Part shown: positions 11,701-23,100 of the stretch, piece after piece
Numbering within the stretch: the first letter of the stretch is position 1
How the letters are laid out: each line of letters starts with the position of its first letter
From: Plumapathes pennacea
Taxonomy: Eukaryota; Cnidaria; Anthozoa; Antipatharia; Myriopathidae
Length of the DNA: 64,000 nt
NCBI GenBank assembly: GCA_964036295.1
Contig: OZ038470.1
Location: 14,947,578-15,011,577, forward strand
Direction of reading: 5' to 3'
Position numbers and translations under genes: made by a program
The notes under the pieces: model-generated
What the model was told of the DNA's origin: nothing
The model's input: the letters and a program-made list of their open reading frames with translations, nothing else
The model's database searches: none

Positions 11701-12972
11701 ATGGTGGTGTTGGTGGAGGACATGTTGGTGGAGGACATGGTGGTGTTGGTGGAGGACATGTTGGTGGTCATGGTGGTGTTGGTGGAGGACATGGTGGTGT
11801 TGGTGGAGGACATGTTGGTGGTCATGGTGGTCATGCTGAAGGACATGTTGGTGGTCATGGCGGTGTTGGTGGAGGACATGTTGGTGGTCATGGTGGTGTT
11901 GGTGGAGGACATGTTGGTGTAGGACATGGTGGTGCTGGTGGAGGACATGTTGGTGGTCATGGTGGTCATGCTGGAGGACATGTTGGTGGTCATGGTGGTG
12001 TTGGTGGAGGACATGGTGGTGTTGGTGGAGGACATGTTGGTGGACATGGTGGTATTGGTGGAGGACATGTTGGTGGTCATGGTGGTAGTCTTGGTAGAGG
12101 ACATGCTGGTAGTCACGCTGGTGGTGTTGGTGGAGGACTTACTGGTGGTCATCGTGGAGGACATGCCGGAGGTCACTCTGGTGGTAAAACTGGAGGACAT
12201 ACTGGTGGTAGTGCTGGAAGACATACTGGTCATGGTGGACATATTGGGCATGGTGCTGGACAAGGAATACTCTCGATAAAGGAGTTTAAGCATGGCCCAA
12301 GCTTTGGTCATGGGAGACACGGAGTTGGTTACGGTCGTGGAAAAAAGCCTTCGAACGGTACGTTTTGTGCATGCAAGTATATCTAATGATGTTTGTATTG
12401 CTTTTATTTAGTAGAACATTTAGAACATTTCATTGTAAAGATTATCCACCGTCCTCCAATTTTGTGTTAGACATGTTTGTTTACGGTTCCGTCTGTCATT
12501 GTAGACTTGTATGGTTACTTTATGTTAAAATTTAAAGTATAAGTAAAAACAAATATAAGCGACAGCGAATAGCCCGTTTCCGATTTTTCATATGCGTGGG
12601 GACTTGTGTAAACTTACCGGCATACGAGCGACGCGTAGAGCAAAGCTATGTATGTTTACAAAGGCACATAAATCAGTGCTTTAGACGAATATTTCTTGGA
12701 ATTGAATGGTCAATGATGTCAAGAAATATTCACGAGAGCAAGGTATACAATTAACAATGGAGAAGAAAGGCAAAATTACTAGATTTATGCGACAATAAAA
12801 TATTGGCTGATGTCTCTGTAATAAATCAGCTTTGCCCTGAGCCTCGCTTCCATACCAGTATTTCATTCCAAATAATTACATTCGGTGGTTAGTCAGTCTT
12901 GTTACTAACACTGTTGTCCTATTATTTTAAACAACAGATGAAACAGAAGAGACCATGATGTATGGAAGATGA
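8704..12972 (+). CDS. Secreted Gly/His-repeat protein (gene 2), five exons
   Basis: Predicted protein of 665 residues. Exons: 8704-8785, 8960-9007, 10441-10473, 10558-12357, 12938-12972. All four introns are GT/AG and phase 1. Exon 1 encodes a signal peptide (MNLLVFGLLLLVGFSRA). Exons 2 and 3 are acidic (EDDEDDDPIENDIDAG, IDEDPQHRPL). Exon 4 opens with a short basic, non-repetitive part (ASRRLINTELNKG), then runs for about 560 residues as Gly-Gly-His repeats of the kind GGHVGGHGGVGGGHVGGHGG with scattered Arg, Val, Ile and Ala. It closes with a basic segment (GHGRHGVGYGRGKKPSN). Exon 5 gives an acidic tail (DETEETMMYGR) and TGA. There is no Cys, Trp or aromatic core. Similar Gly-His strings occur in plant shepherins and other His-rich antimicrobial or metal-binding peptides, but that likeness is compositional and no homology is claimed. 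The layout of signal, acidic part and Gly-rich part matches gene 1 and genes A-C. Confidence 0.82.
10660..12250 (+). repeat. Coding minisatellite for Gly-Gly-His motifs
   Basis: Degenerate tandem units of about 24 to 36 bp built from GGTGGTCATGGTGGT and GTTGGTGGAGGACAT. The unit is a multiple of three throughout, so the frame holds over 1.6 kb. Larger blocks recur, for example GGTGGAGGACATGTTGGTGG many times and a longer block near 11560 and 11660, a sign of slippage and unequal exchange. Length polymorphism between individuals is likely. Confidence 0.85.
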
Positions 12973-13167
12973 GGCTGTGAAATTAATTAAAACCTAGGTT
13001 GCTGTACCATATCATTTGCTCCTTTATTGTCATCGTATCAATGTATGTATTATTGGCATTATTCTTATTACAACTCAGTAAAGAGGCATTAATCCAAGGC
13101 AACCAAGTAATTTCTACTCTTTTGGCAAGTAACCAATAGTGCACTTGTGCACTGCAGCTGCGAGCTG

Positions 13168-13173
13168 AATAAA
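13168..13173 (+). terminator. Poly(A) signal of gene 2
   Basis: AATAAA lies about 195 bp downstream of the gene 2 stop codon. It is the first canonical hexamer after the stop in the stretch read. Confidence 0.5.
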
Positions 13174-13199
13174 TACAATGTAGCAGAGAATGCTGTCTA

Positions 13200-14099
13200 G
13201 TTTTCACTTTCAAAAATGCCGTTGCTGAAGAGGTAAAAAGACGTGGTTAATTGCAGGGTTATATAGCAATACATAAGAAAGTATGGCAAATAACACGGAT
13301 CAAATGTCCCCAGTTAATTCTATGCAGCAATGTCTACGAAATTTCATATAAATCGATGTATATAGGTGTTTGTGAAGTCCACGCGTCAATCAGTACATAC
13401 AAATCAGAGCCTCATTATCTGTCCCCACTTTTATTTGCATATCCTTCATCGCATAGGTTTTACATTTCCGCGCTCTAAAGTATATTGCATTTTAGATATT
13501 ACTCAGGTAGTCCCCCAACGGATTTGTCTATCCACGTTTTTGTTGATTCACCGACACTGCAAATATGGAAAAGTAAAGGAGTCATGTTTTTTATCACAAA
13601 TTTCTTTATAGAATAATATGTTAGATTCAGCACAAATGCATCATAATCAGAAGAAGAAATAGTCTTTATCTTAGGTAAATTAGCCAATACTGAGCTAAGC
13701 ATGACTGATAATAAGTTATGCTGCGGATATTAGGGACCTTTGGATATTATGCTATATTTAATGCTGGATGAATTAGCTGTGAGACTTGCTGAGTGATTAA
13801 AGGGCAGAGTGGAGTAAAAGTTAAAACTATGAGAGTTAGTATGGGATTATATCATGTTGCAACGCTAAAACGGAGTATGCTGAAGAGTTCGTACGTAAGT
13901 GGTTACTGATAGAGGTAGTTTTTGTTTAAGTAATGGGGACTCAGATACTGTTTTCTATGAAACCACATGACTGTCGTTATCGTCTTTTGATCTGTTCATT
14001 GGCTTAGATAGTAATCATGGCAACAAACCCTGATCAACGGAATTGACGTCAAGAACGTGTTTCCAAAGTGCCATTAGGGAAGACAGTAGCTTTACTCAC
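13200..14099. other. Intergenic space between gene 2 and the antistasin gene
   Basis: AT-rich sequence between two convergent genes. Short open frames on both strands show no signal peptide, no domain and no splice-supported continuity. The 3' UTR of the minus-strand antistasin gene probably lies here, but no single poly(A) signal stands out. Confidence 0.4.
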
Positions 14100-14131
14100 A
14101 CTTGCATTCACATAGTTTGCATCCATTTTCA

Positions 14132-17100
14132 TCAGTTGTGATACTTGTGTGCTCGAGAACATTTCCCTGGAAAGAACAGAGTAAAATATCCCCTTACTGG
14201 CTTGTCTCCACAGTCAGTTAGATTTATAATGCATTATATTTCTTTACTTTTCGTCCCTCTTTTATCTCTTCTTCTCCTCCCTTTTTTATCCCTTGTCTTT
14301 CCCGTTTATTACTGTTCTTTTCCACCCATTTTTTATCTCTACTTTTCCACATTTTTATCTCTTCTTTTCCTTCCTCTTTTTTATCTCTTTCCTCTCTTCT
14401 TTGAATATATTACATGATAGTAATTCCAAGACTTTTAATAGAATGATCCAGTACTTCTACGTACTGATCATCAAAAATAATATAATATAATAGTTTCCTT
14501 ATGCTTGCTGCAAATCTACAGCTGGCCCATAATATATTTTAACTATATAATAAACGATGATACTAGTAAGAAGCAATATACAGCGTCAGTTGATCATGTT
14601 ACTCACGCTTGCATTCACAGGTCGCGCATCCGTTTGTGTCACTCTTGAAACCATTCTTACACATGTTTGTGCATGCCACTGGGTGACAATCCGCTAAAAA
14701 AGAACACGTATGAGTGGGTTTTTACTTTAGCTTTACACTTACAATGGTCGACTACACATACTTTGTATTGTGGTGCATTTCATTCACTATTCTTGTATAA
14801 GACTAACATGGAAAAAGGAGAAGGGGAGGCGTGGGTGACAAATTTTAAATATACTTTAGAGTCGTTGGTTGCTGGAAGTGACTATCACAAACTTTTGTTC
14901 CAAGATGAGAATCTAATGTAGTAAAATAACAATAGTTTGCATTAAGAGGTTTAGCCAACTGTATTACTCACGCTTGCATTCACAGATTGTGTGTCCATTT
15001 TTATCGGTTTTAAAACCATTTTTGCAAGATATTTTGCACACTCTGTGATAACATCCTAGAGAAAAAAAGGGTATTATTATTATTAATGTATATAATAATA
15101 CGGTAACTCACTCCCGTCCGTCTGTAACGCTCTTTCCCAGGCCTCCTCATCATAAAACGCATCCAAGATGGCCGCCACATTGAGTGAAACTAAATATAAG
15201 TATAGCCTCGTATGCCGACCACATTTTATTTAGAAATCAGAAGTGAGCTTAAAAAAAGAATTTTTGCTGTCAGGTGACTGGATGTTGGGCTGATGCTGCT
15301 GCGTGTTCGAAGAACGGGGAGATTTTGGTGCCGATTGATCTGCGATTCGTCGAGTGGTACGGTTAAGTGGGACACGCACTACAGAGAAGTTTGTACTTTG
15401 ACAGTGTAAACTGCATTCGAGATGCTTGAAATGGACTTCAAAAAGGAAAAAAGAAAGAAAAAAAGAAAAAAAGGAAATCTGATCACAGTATTTTACGGGG
15501 GTTCAGCAAGTCTGTATATTATACGCTGAGTCACTTCCGCCCGTCCGTCCGTCTGTAACGCTCTTTCCCATGCCTCCTCATCATAAAAGAATCCAAGATG
15601 GCCGCCACGTCGAATGAAACTAAGTATAAATACTGGCTTCTTATGCCGACCACAGTTGTTTTAGAAATCGGAAATGAGTTTGAAAAGAGAATTTGTGCCG
15701 TCAGGTGACTAGGTGTCAGGCTGATGTTGCCCCATGTTCGAAAATCGGAGAGATTTTGATGTCGAGCGATCGGCAACTCGTCGAGTGGTACGGTCGAGTG
15801 GTACACGCACTATAGAGAAGTTTGTACTCTGACACTGTAAACTGCAATCGAGATGCTCGAAATGGACTTCAAAAAGGAAAAGAAGAAAGAAAGAAAAAAA
15901 AAGACAAAGAAAAAAATCATCCGATCCTATAAGCAGAGACTCAACTGGTAAGTTATTCTTATGTTTTCTGTATAAAATAAATCTACATTAAAAGGGTAGC
16001 TACACTGTAAATAGTTATCGTTTAATCCTGCTCAAGAAACAAATTGTTCTCGTTTTGGTCCCATCTTGGTTAACTGGTTTGGTATCCTTATGCGTTCCAG
16101 CGTAGAATGAGTGTATATTAATTTTGGCCTACCGTGTATGCACCAACTAATATTTTATTGCATAGCATGTTACATATCTAAAGTATATGTGTACCGGCAT
16201 TTTTTATAGCTGCCGGGCTACTCAGAGGGTCGGTTGACAAGTCAGGCAAGACAATTATAATAGAGACCATGAATGACGCCATCAAAAAAGAAGCCCATGC
16301 ACCACTAACCCCCCCCCCCCCCCCCCCCCTCTCCCCCCCTCCCCCGCGGGGGAGTTACTTTGTGCCCACGTTCGCGGTCCACGGTTTATAGTATTACTTA
16401 CGCTTGCATTCACAAATCTTGCACCCATTTATATCGGTTTTAAAACCATGTTTGCAAAAATTTTTGCACGTAAATGGAGCGCACTGTTCAGCTACGAAAA
16501 AAAAATTATTGTTAGTTTTTCTAAATTCATTTGATGTATTAATAGCTATCAAAAACACCTGCAACAGCACTCAGTATAATTTATCATTAATTCAATTTCC
16601 TGCACGTTGACTAATGATAAAAAGTAAATAATACTACCAAAACTATTAATAACTGTTTGTGGAAGCAAGGAAGGGATCATTTTAAGTTCTGCCCGTAAAC
16701 TTGTGTAATCATACTGTTTCTTTACTCACGTTTGCATGCACACATCTTGCAGCCGTTTGCATCGGTTTGCAAGCCATTTTTGCAAAATAACCTGCACATA
16801 TTGAATGGAGGACACGGGGCCGCTAAAAGAACGGAAAAGTATGTCAATTATCTAACTATTTCATGTAATAATCGGCCTTGGTCAACCGCTCAACATAAAT
16901 CAAATCATTCCTTTCTTACAAGTTGACGGCCTAAAACAAAACACCAAATACAGTGCCTCATGTTGAAGTGGCTCAACCATAATGTAATGTTCAAATATGT
17001 ATTAGAGGAAACAATTAGAGGTTCGTTTAGATAACTGCCCTTAAACTGGCGTATTGACACATCATTATGCGGGCTATTCGAAGAAACCTGTTCTATTACT

Positions 17101-20100
17101 CACGCTTGCATGCACAGATCCTGCAGCCATTTGCATCAGTTTTGAAACCATTTTTGCAAAATAACCTGCACATCTTAAATGGAGGGCACGGATCCGCTAA
17201 AACAAAATAGAAAAACAAAATTAAAAAGTATGTTAATTAATCTAAATTTATTTTATGTCATATAGTGGCTTTCAACAACAGCTGCTTCAGCACTTAGTAT
17301 ATTTATCATTAATTTGATTTCCTACAAGTTGACTTATAACAAAAAGTAAATAGCATAGTACCATAACTATTAATAAATCTTTGAGGAAGCATAAAAGGAA
17401 TGTTCTTGAGCTCTGCCCCTAGACTGGTGTAATCATACTATTTCTTTACTCACGTTTGCATGCGCACATCTTGCAGCCGTTTGCATCAGTTTTGAAACCA
17501 TTTTTGCAAAATAACCTGCACATGCTAAATTGAGGGCACTGATTCGCTAAAAAAAATCAAATAAAGTATGTTAATTTATCTGAATTTGTTTGATGTCATG
17601 GTGGTTTTCAACAACAACTGCATCAGCACTCAGTATAATTTATCATTAATTTAATTTCTTACACGCTGACTAATGACAAAAAGTGAATAATACTACCATA
17701 ACTAGTAATAACTGTTTGAGGAAACATGGAAGGGATCTTCTTAAGCTGAATGCCCGTAGACTGGTGTAAACATACTATTTCTTTACTCACGTTTGCATGC
17801 ACAGATCCTGCAGCCGTTTGCATCAGTTTTGAAACCATTTTTGCAAAATAACATGCACATAAACTGAGGGCACGGATTCGCTAAAAAAATGTAAAGAAGG
17901 TATGTTAATTTATCTAAATTTATTTCATGTCATAGTGGCTTTTAAGAACAGCTGTAGCAGCACTCAGTATAATTTGTTATTAATTTAATTTCCTACACGT
18001 TGAATAATGACGAAATATAAACAATACTACCATAGATATTAATAACTGTTTGAGGAAGCATGGAAGGGATCTTCTTAAATTGACTGCCCGTAGACTAGTA
18101 TAATCAGACTACTTCTGTACTCACGCTTGCATGCACAGATCCTGCAGCCGTTTGCATCAGTTTTGAAACCATTTTTGCAAAATAACCTGCACATCTTAAA
18201 TGGAGGGCACGGACCCGCTAAAAAAATTAAAAATTAAAATTAAAAAGGTATGTTAATTTATCTAAATTTATTTGATGTCAAAGTGGCTTTCAACAACAGC
18301 TGCATCAGCACTCAGTATAATTTGTCATTAATTTAATTTCCTACAAGTTGACTTATAACAAAAAGTAAATAGTAGTACCATAACTATTAATAAATGTTTG
18401 AGGAAGCATAAAAGGAATGTTCTTGAGCTCTGCCCCTAGACTGGTGTAATCATACTAATTCTTTACTCACGTTTGCATGCACACATCTTGCAGCCGTTTG
18501 CATCAGCTTTGAAACCATTTTTGCAAAATAACCTGCACATTTTAAATGGAGGGCACGGATTCGCTAAAAAAAAATCAAAAAAAGTATGTTAATTTATCTA
18601 AATTTATTTGTTATCATAGTGGCTTTCAACAACAGCTGCAGCAGCACTCAGTATAATTTATCATTAATTTAATTTCTTACACGCTGACTAATGACAAAAA
18701 GTGAATAATACTACCGTAACTAGTAATAAATGTTTGAGGAAACACGGAAGGGATCTTCTTAAGCTGAATGCCCGCAGACTGGTGTAAAAACATACTATTT
18801 CTTTACTCACGTTTGCATGCACAGATCCTGCAGCCGTTTGCATCAGTTCTGAAACCATTCTTGCAAAATAACATGCACATAAACTGAGGGCATGGATTCG
18901 CTAAAAAAGATGTAAAGAAAGTATGTTAGTTTATCTAAATTTATTTGATGTCATAGTGGCTTTTAAGAACAGCTGTAGCAGCACTCAGTATAATTTATTA
19001 TTAACTTAATTTCCTACAAGTTGACTAATCACAAAAGTAAATAGCGTAGTACCATAACTATTAATAAATCTTTGAGGAAGCATAAAAGGAATGTTCTTAA
19101 GCTCTGCCCCTAGACTGGTATAATCATACTATTTCTTTACTCACGTTTGCATGCGCACATCTTGCAGCCGTTTGCATCAGTTTTGAAACCATTTTTGCAA
19201 AATAACCTGCACATGCTAAATTGAGGGCACGGATTCACTAAAAAAAATCAAATAAAGTATGTTCATTTATCTGAATTTATTTCATGTCATAGTGGCTTTT
19301 AGGAGCAGCCACTAGCAGCACTCAGTATAATTTATTATCAATTTAATTTCCTGCACGTTGAATAATGACAAAGTTAAACAATACTACCATAGATATTAAT
19401 AACTGTTTGAGGAAGCATGGAAGGGATCTTCTTAAATTGACTGCCCGTAGACTAGTATAATTATACTACTTCTTTACTCACGCTTGCATGCACAGATCCT
19501 GCAGCCGTTTGCATCAGTTTTGAAACCATTTTTGCAAAATAACCTGCACATCTTAAATGGAGGGCACGGACCCGCTAAAAAAATTAAAAATTAAAATTAA
19601 AAAGGTATGTGAATTTATCTAAATTTATTTGATGTCAAGGTGGCTTTCAACAACAGCTGCATCAGCACTCAGTATAATTTGTCATTAATTTAATTTCCTA
19701 CAAGTTGACTTATAACAAAAAGTAAATAGTAGTACCATAACTATTAATAAATGTTTGAGGAAGCATGAAAGGGATGTTCTTAAGCTCTGCCCCTAGACTG
19801 GTGTAATCATACTATTTCTTTACTCACGTTTGCATGCACACATCTTGCAGCCGTTTGCATCAGTTTTGAAACCATTTTTGCAAAATAGCCTGCACATGCT
19901 AAATTGAGGGCACGGATTCGCTAAAAAGATAAAAAAAAAAGTATGTTAATTTATCTAAATTTATTTGATGTCATAGTGGCTTTCAACAACAGCTGTAGCA
20001 GCACTCAGTATAATTTATCATTAATTTAATTTCTTACACGCTGACTAATGACAAAAAGTGAATAATACTACCGTAACTAGTAATAAATGTTTGAGGAAAC

Positions 20101-23100
20101 ACGGAAGGGATCTTCTTAAGCTGAATGCCCGCAGACTGGTGTAATCATACTATTTCTTTACTCAAGTTTGTATGTACAGATTCTGCAGCCGTTTGCATCA
20201 GTTTGCAAAGCATTTTTGCAAAATAACTTGCACGTGTTAAATAGACGGCACGGGGCCGCTAAAAGAACGAAAAAGTATGTCAATATTAATCTAACTATTT
20301 CATGTAATAATCGGCCTTGGTCAACTGCTCAACATAACACGTTTGCATGCACACATCTTGCAGCCGTTTGCATCAGTTTTGAAACCATTTTTGCAAAATA
20401 TATAACCTGCACATCTTAAATGGAGGGGACTGATTCACTAAAAAGAAAAAGTATGTTAATTTATCTAGATGCATTTGATGTAATAGTGGCTTCAAACAAC
20501 AGCTGCAGCAGCACTCAGTATAATTTATCATTAATTTAAATTCCTACTCGTTGACTAATGACAAAAAGTAAATAATACTACCAAAACTATTACTACATGT
20601 TTGAGAAAGCATGGACGGTATGTTCTTAAGCTCTGTCCGTAGACTGGTGTAATTATACTATTTCTTTACTCACGTTTGCATGCACAAATCCTGCAGCCGT
20701 TTGCATCGGTTTGCAAGCCATTTTTGCAAAAGATCCTGCACATATTGAATGGAGGGCATGGGGCCGCTAAAAGAAAAAAAAAGGGGGGGTTAATTTATCT
20801 AACTATTTCATGTATTAATCGGCCTTGGTCAACTACTCAACATAAATCACTCCGTTTCTTACATGTTGACCGGCTAAGAACAAACACCAAATACAGTGTC
20901 TCATATTGACAAGATTAAACTTTGCAGTGTTCAAACATATATTAGAGGAAAAACTTAGAGGTTTGTTTAGATATCTGCCCTTAAACTGGCGTGTTCACAA
21001 ATCATTTTGGCTATTCGAAGAAACTTGTTGTATTACTCACGCTTGCATGCACAGATCCTGCAGCCGTTTGCATCAGTTTTGAAACCATTTTTGCAAAATA
21101 ACCTGCACATAAATGGAGGGCATGGATCCGCTAAAAGTAAAATCAAGAACGTTAATTAATTTAAATTAATGTAATGTGATAAACAGCTGCTGTTAACGAT
21201 CAGTTACTTAATGAAAATTATCATTTCGTTTCTTTTACATTGACTAATGACAAAAACCAAAATAATACTGTGCCTTACATCGAAGTAAAACTATAAACTG
21301 TTGAAATAGTGTTAGAGGAAGTATACATGAAGAGTTTGTTAGAATATCTGCCCGTAGACCCGTGTATTCACATTATTATAGATTTTTGTATTAAGAAAAG
21401 AAATGTCATCAATTATTCACGTTTGCATGCACAGACCCTGCAGCCGTTTGCATCGGTTTTAAAACCATTTTTGCAAAATAACCTGCACATATTGAATGGA
21501 GGGCATTGTTCCGCTAGGAATACAAAACAAATTTGTTAACTTATTAAACTCATTTGATGTATTAGTGGCCTTGAACAACAGGGGCTATTAATGGTAGATT
21601 ATTCATTATAAAATATCATTTCTTTTCTTTAACGTCAACTATGGAGAAAAATCAAATGATACTTTCATAAACTGTTCCATATTAAAGTCGACAAATATAA
21701 TGTTGAAATAAGCGTTATAAAAGGGGTGGAAAAGATCATTTGGACTTATTATAATACTCACGCTTGCACGCACAGATCCTGCAGTCGTTTCCATCGGTTT
21801 TGAAACCATTTTTGCAAAAACGCCTGCACGTAAATGGAGGACATTCAGCTGAAAAAGGAAACAAAATGTTCTTAGAGTTATTAGGTTCTGTCAGTTTTAG
21901 TGAGAAGTGCAGGTTCATATAGAGGTCCCTCTTTCAAAACACACATATATTGTACGGGAGTTGATTGGTTACTTACGCTTGCAATCACATATCTTGCATC
22001 CGTTTACATCGGTTTTGAAACCATTTTTGCAAAAACGCTTGCACGTAAATGGAGGACATTCCGCTGAAAAAGAACACAAAAATGTTTGTAGAGTTATTGT
22101 ATTCTGTCGAGTTAAGTTAGGACTGCAGGTTCATATTCAAAACACACAATTTTTTTACGGGAGTTGACTCGTTACTTACGCTCGCATTCGCATATTTTGC
22201 ATGTAAATGGTTTCTTATCTTTCCTATAAAATTTTACTGTAGGTTTAGAAATGTTTTAGATATTTTTGAAATCCCTTTTACAAGGCACACATATTTCACA
22301 AGAGTTTGATTAATTGCTTGCGCTTCCCATTCACAAATCTTGCACCCTCTTTTGTCCGTTCGTAAACACTGAACAATAGGAAACACTCCTTTGAAAAAGT
22401 ATCTTTAGTTTATTCTCTCTAATTTATGAACAGCTGGGTGTAAAAGTGGCTGTATATTTTGTTAATATTTTTAAACTTACTCGGGACTGTAACAAAGTAG
22501 CAATATGATCAAAAGCGAACACGAATTATATTGAAATAGCACTGAATCTGCAGGTCCTATTTATTGTTTCCTTCCTTTAGTGACGTTTCCGCAAATCAAG
22601 CCTATTGCCAAAATTTCAGGCAGTTGATCTCATTACTCACGCTTGCATTCGCAGAGCTTGTGTCCATTCTTGTCGATTTTAAACCCATTTTTGCAAGATA
22701 TTTTGCACACTCTGTGATAACATCCTAGAGAAAAAACGAGTATTATTAATTATTATTAAATGTTATAAGCAGAGACTCGACACTCTTTGATAACATGCTG
22801 GGTAGACACGTTAGATGTAAGTTTTTCTTGTAGTGCAACAGCGAACTTTGACAGAATTTACAATGTTGTTTTGTAATAGATTATCCTTACTTTTTGTTCC
22901 CATTCACTTTATTCTCTTTACTCCTCATTTTTATAAATAGTGTATCAAGTATCGAAACGTTCTTTCACCACACTAGCTAAATATGTTCTGAATTGCAAAA
23001 ACATTACACTTGCAAAAACTGAAGAAAAGAGTCTCCTTGCCCAGACAGGTCGGAAGTCAGAATTAGGCCTCAGACACGACATTAAACGTCGTATCCCATT

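Larger units (their letters stand above)
16402..21513 (-). repeat. Array of exon-plus-intron antistasin units, about 340 bp each
   Basis: From 16.7 to 20.1 kb each domain exon recurs every 335 to 375 bp together with its intron. The introns share TTACACGCTGACTAATGACA, TTTGAGGAAGCATGG, CAGCACTCAGTATAATTTAT and a TACTATTTCTTTACTCAC block next to the exon. Exon types DPCPPFKM, NPCPPFKM, NPCPQFM and N(P/Q)CPQFSM recur in a three- to four-exon order. For example 17104-17880 and 18125-18900 read alike, so larger blocks have been duplicated as well as single units. Confidence 0.8.

Noticed and set aside
10804-12279. Plus-strand frames rich in Met/Val/Leu (MLVVMVVLVEDM).
   Set aside because: A shifted frame of the same repeat; it does not fit the phases of the flanking introns.
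10524-12320. Minus-strand open frame of about 600 codons, Met/Ser/Thr-rich (MSSTNTTMTTNM type).
   Set aside because: It is the antisense of the Gly-Gly-His repeat; GGN and CAT codons leave the other frames free of stops. The plus-strand frame has a signal peptide, matching phase-1 splice sites and an acidic tail.
16402-21513. Regularly spaced repeats that could suggest a CRISPR-like array.
   Set aside because: Repeats are 340-bp exon-plus-intron units with conserved cysteine codons and splice sites in a eukaryotic gene.
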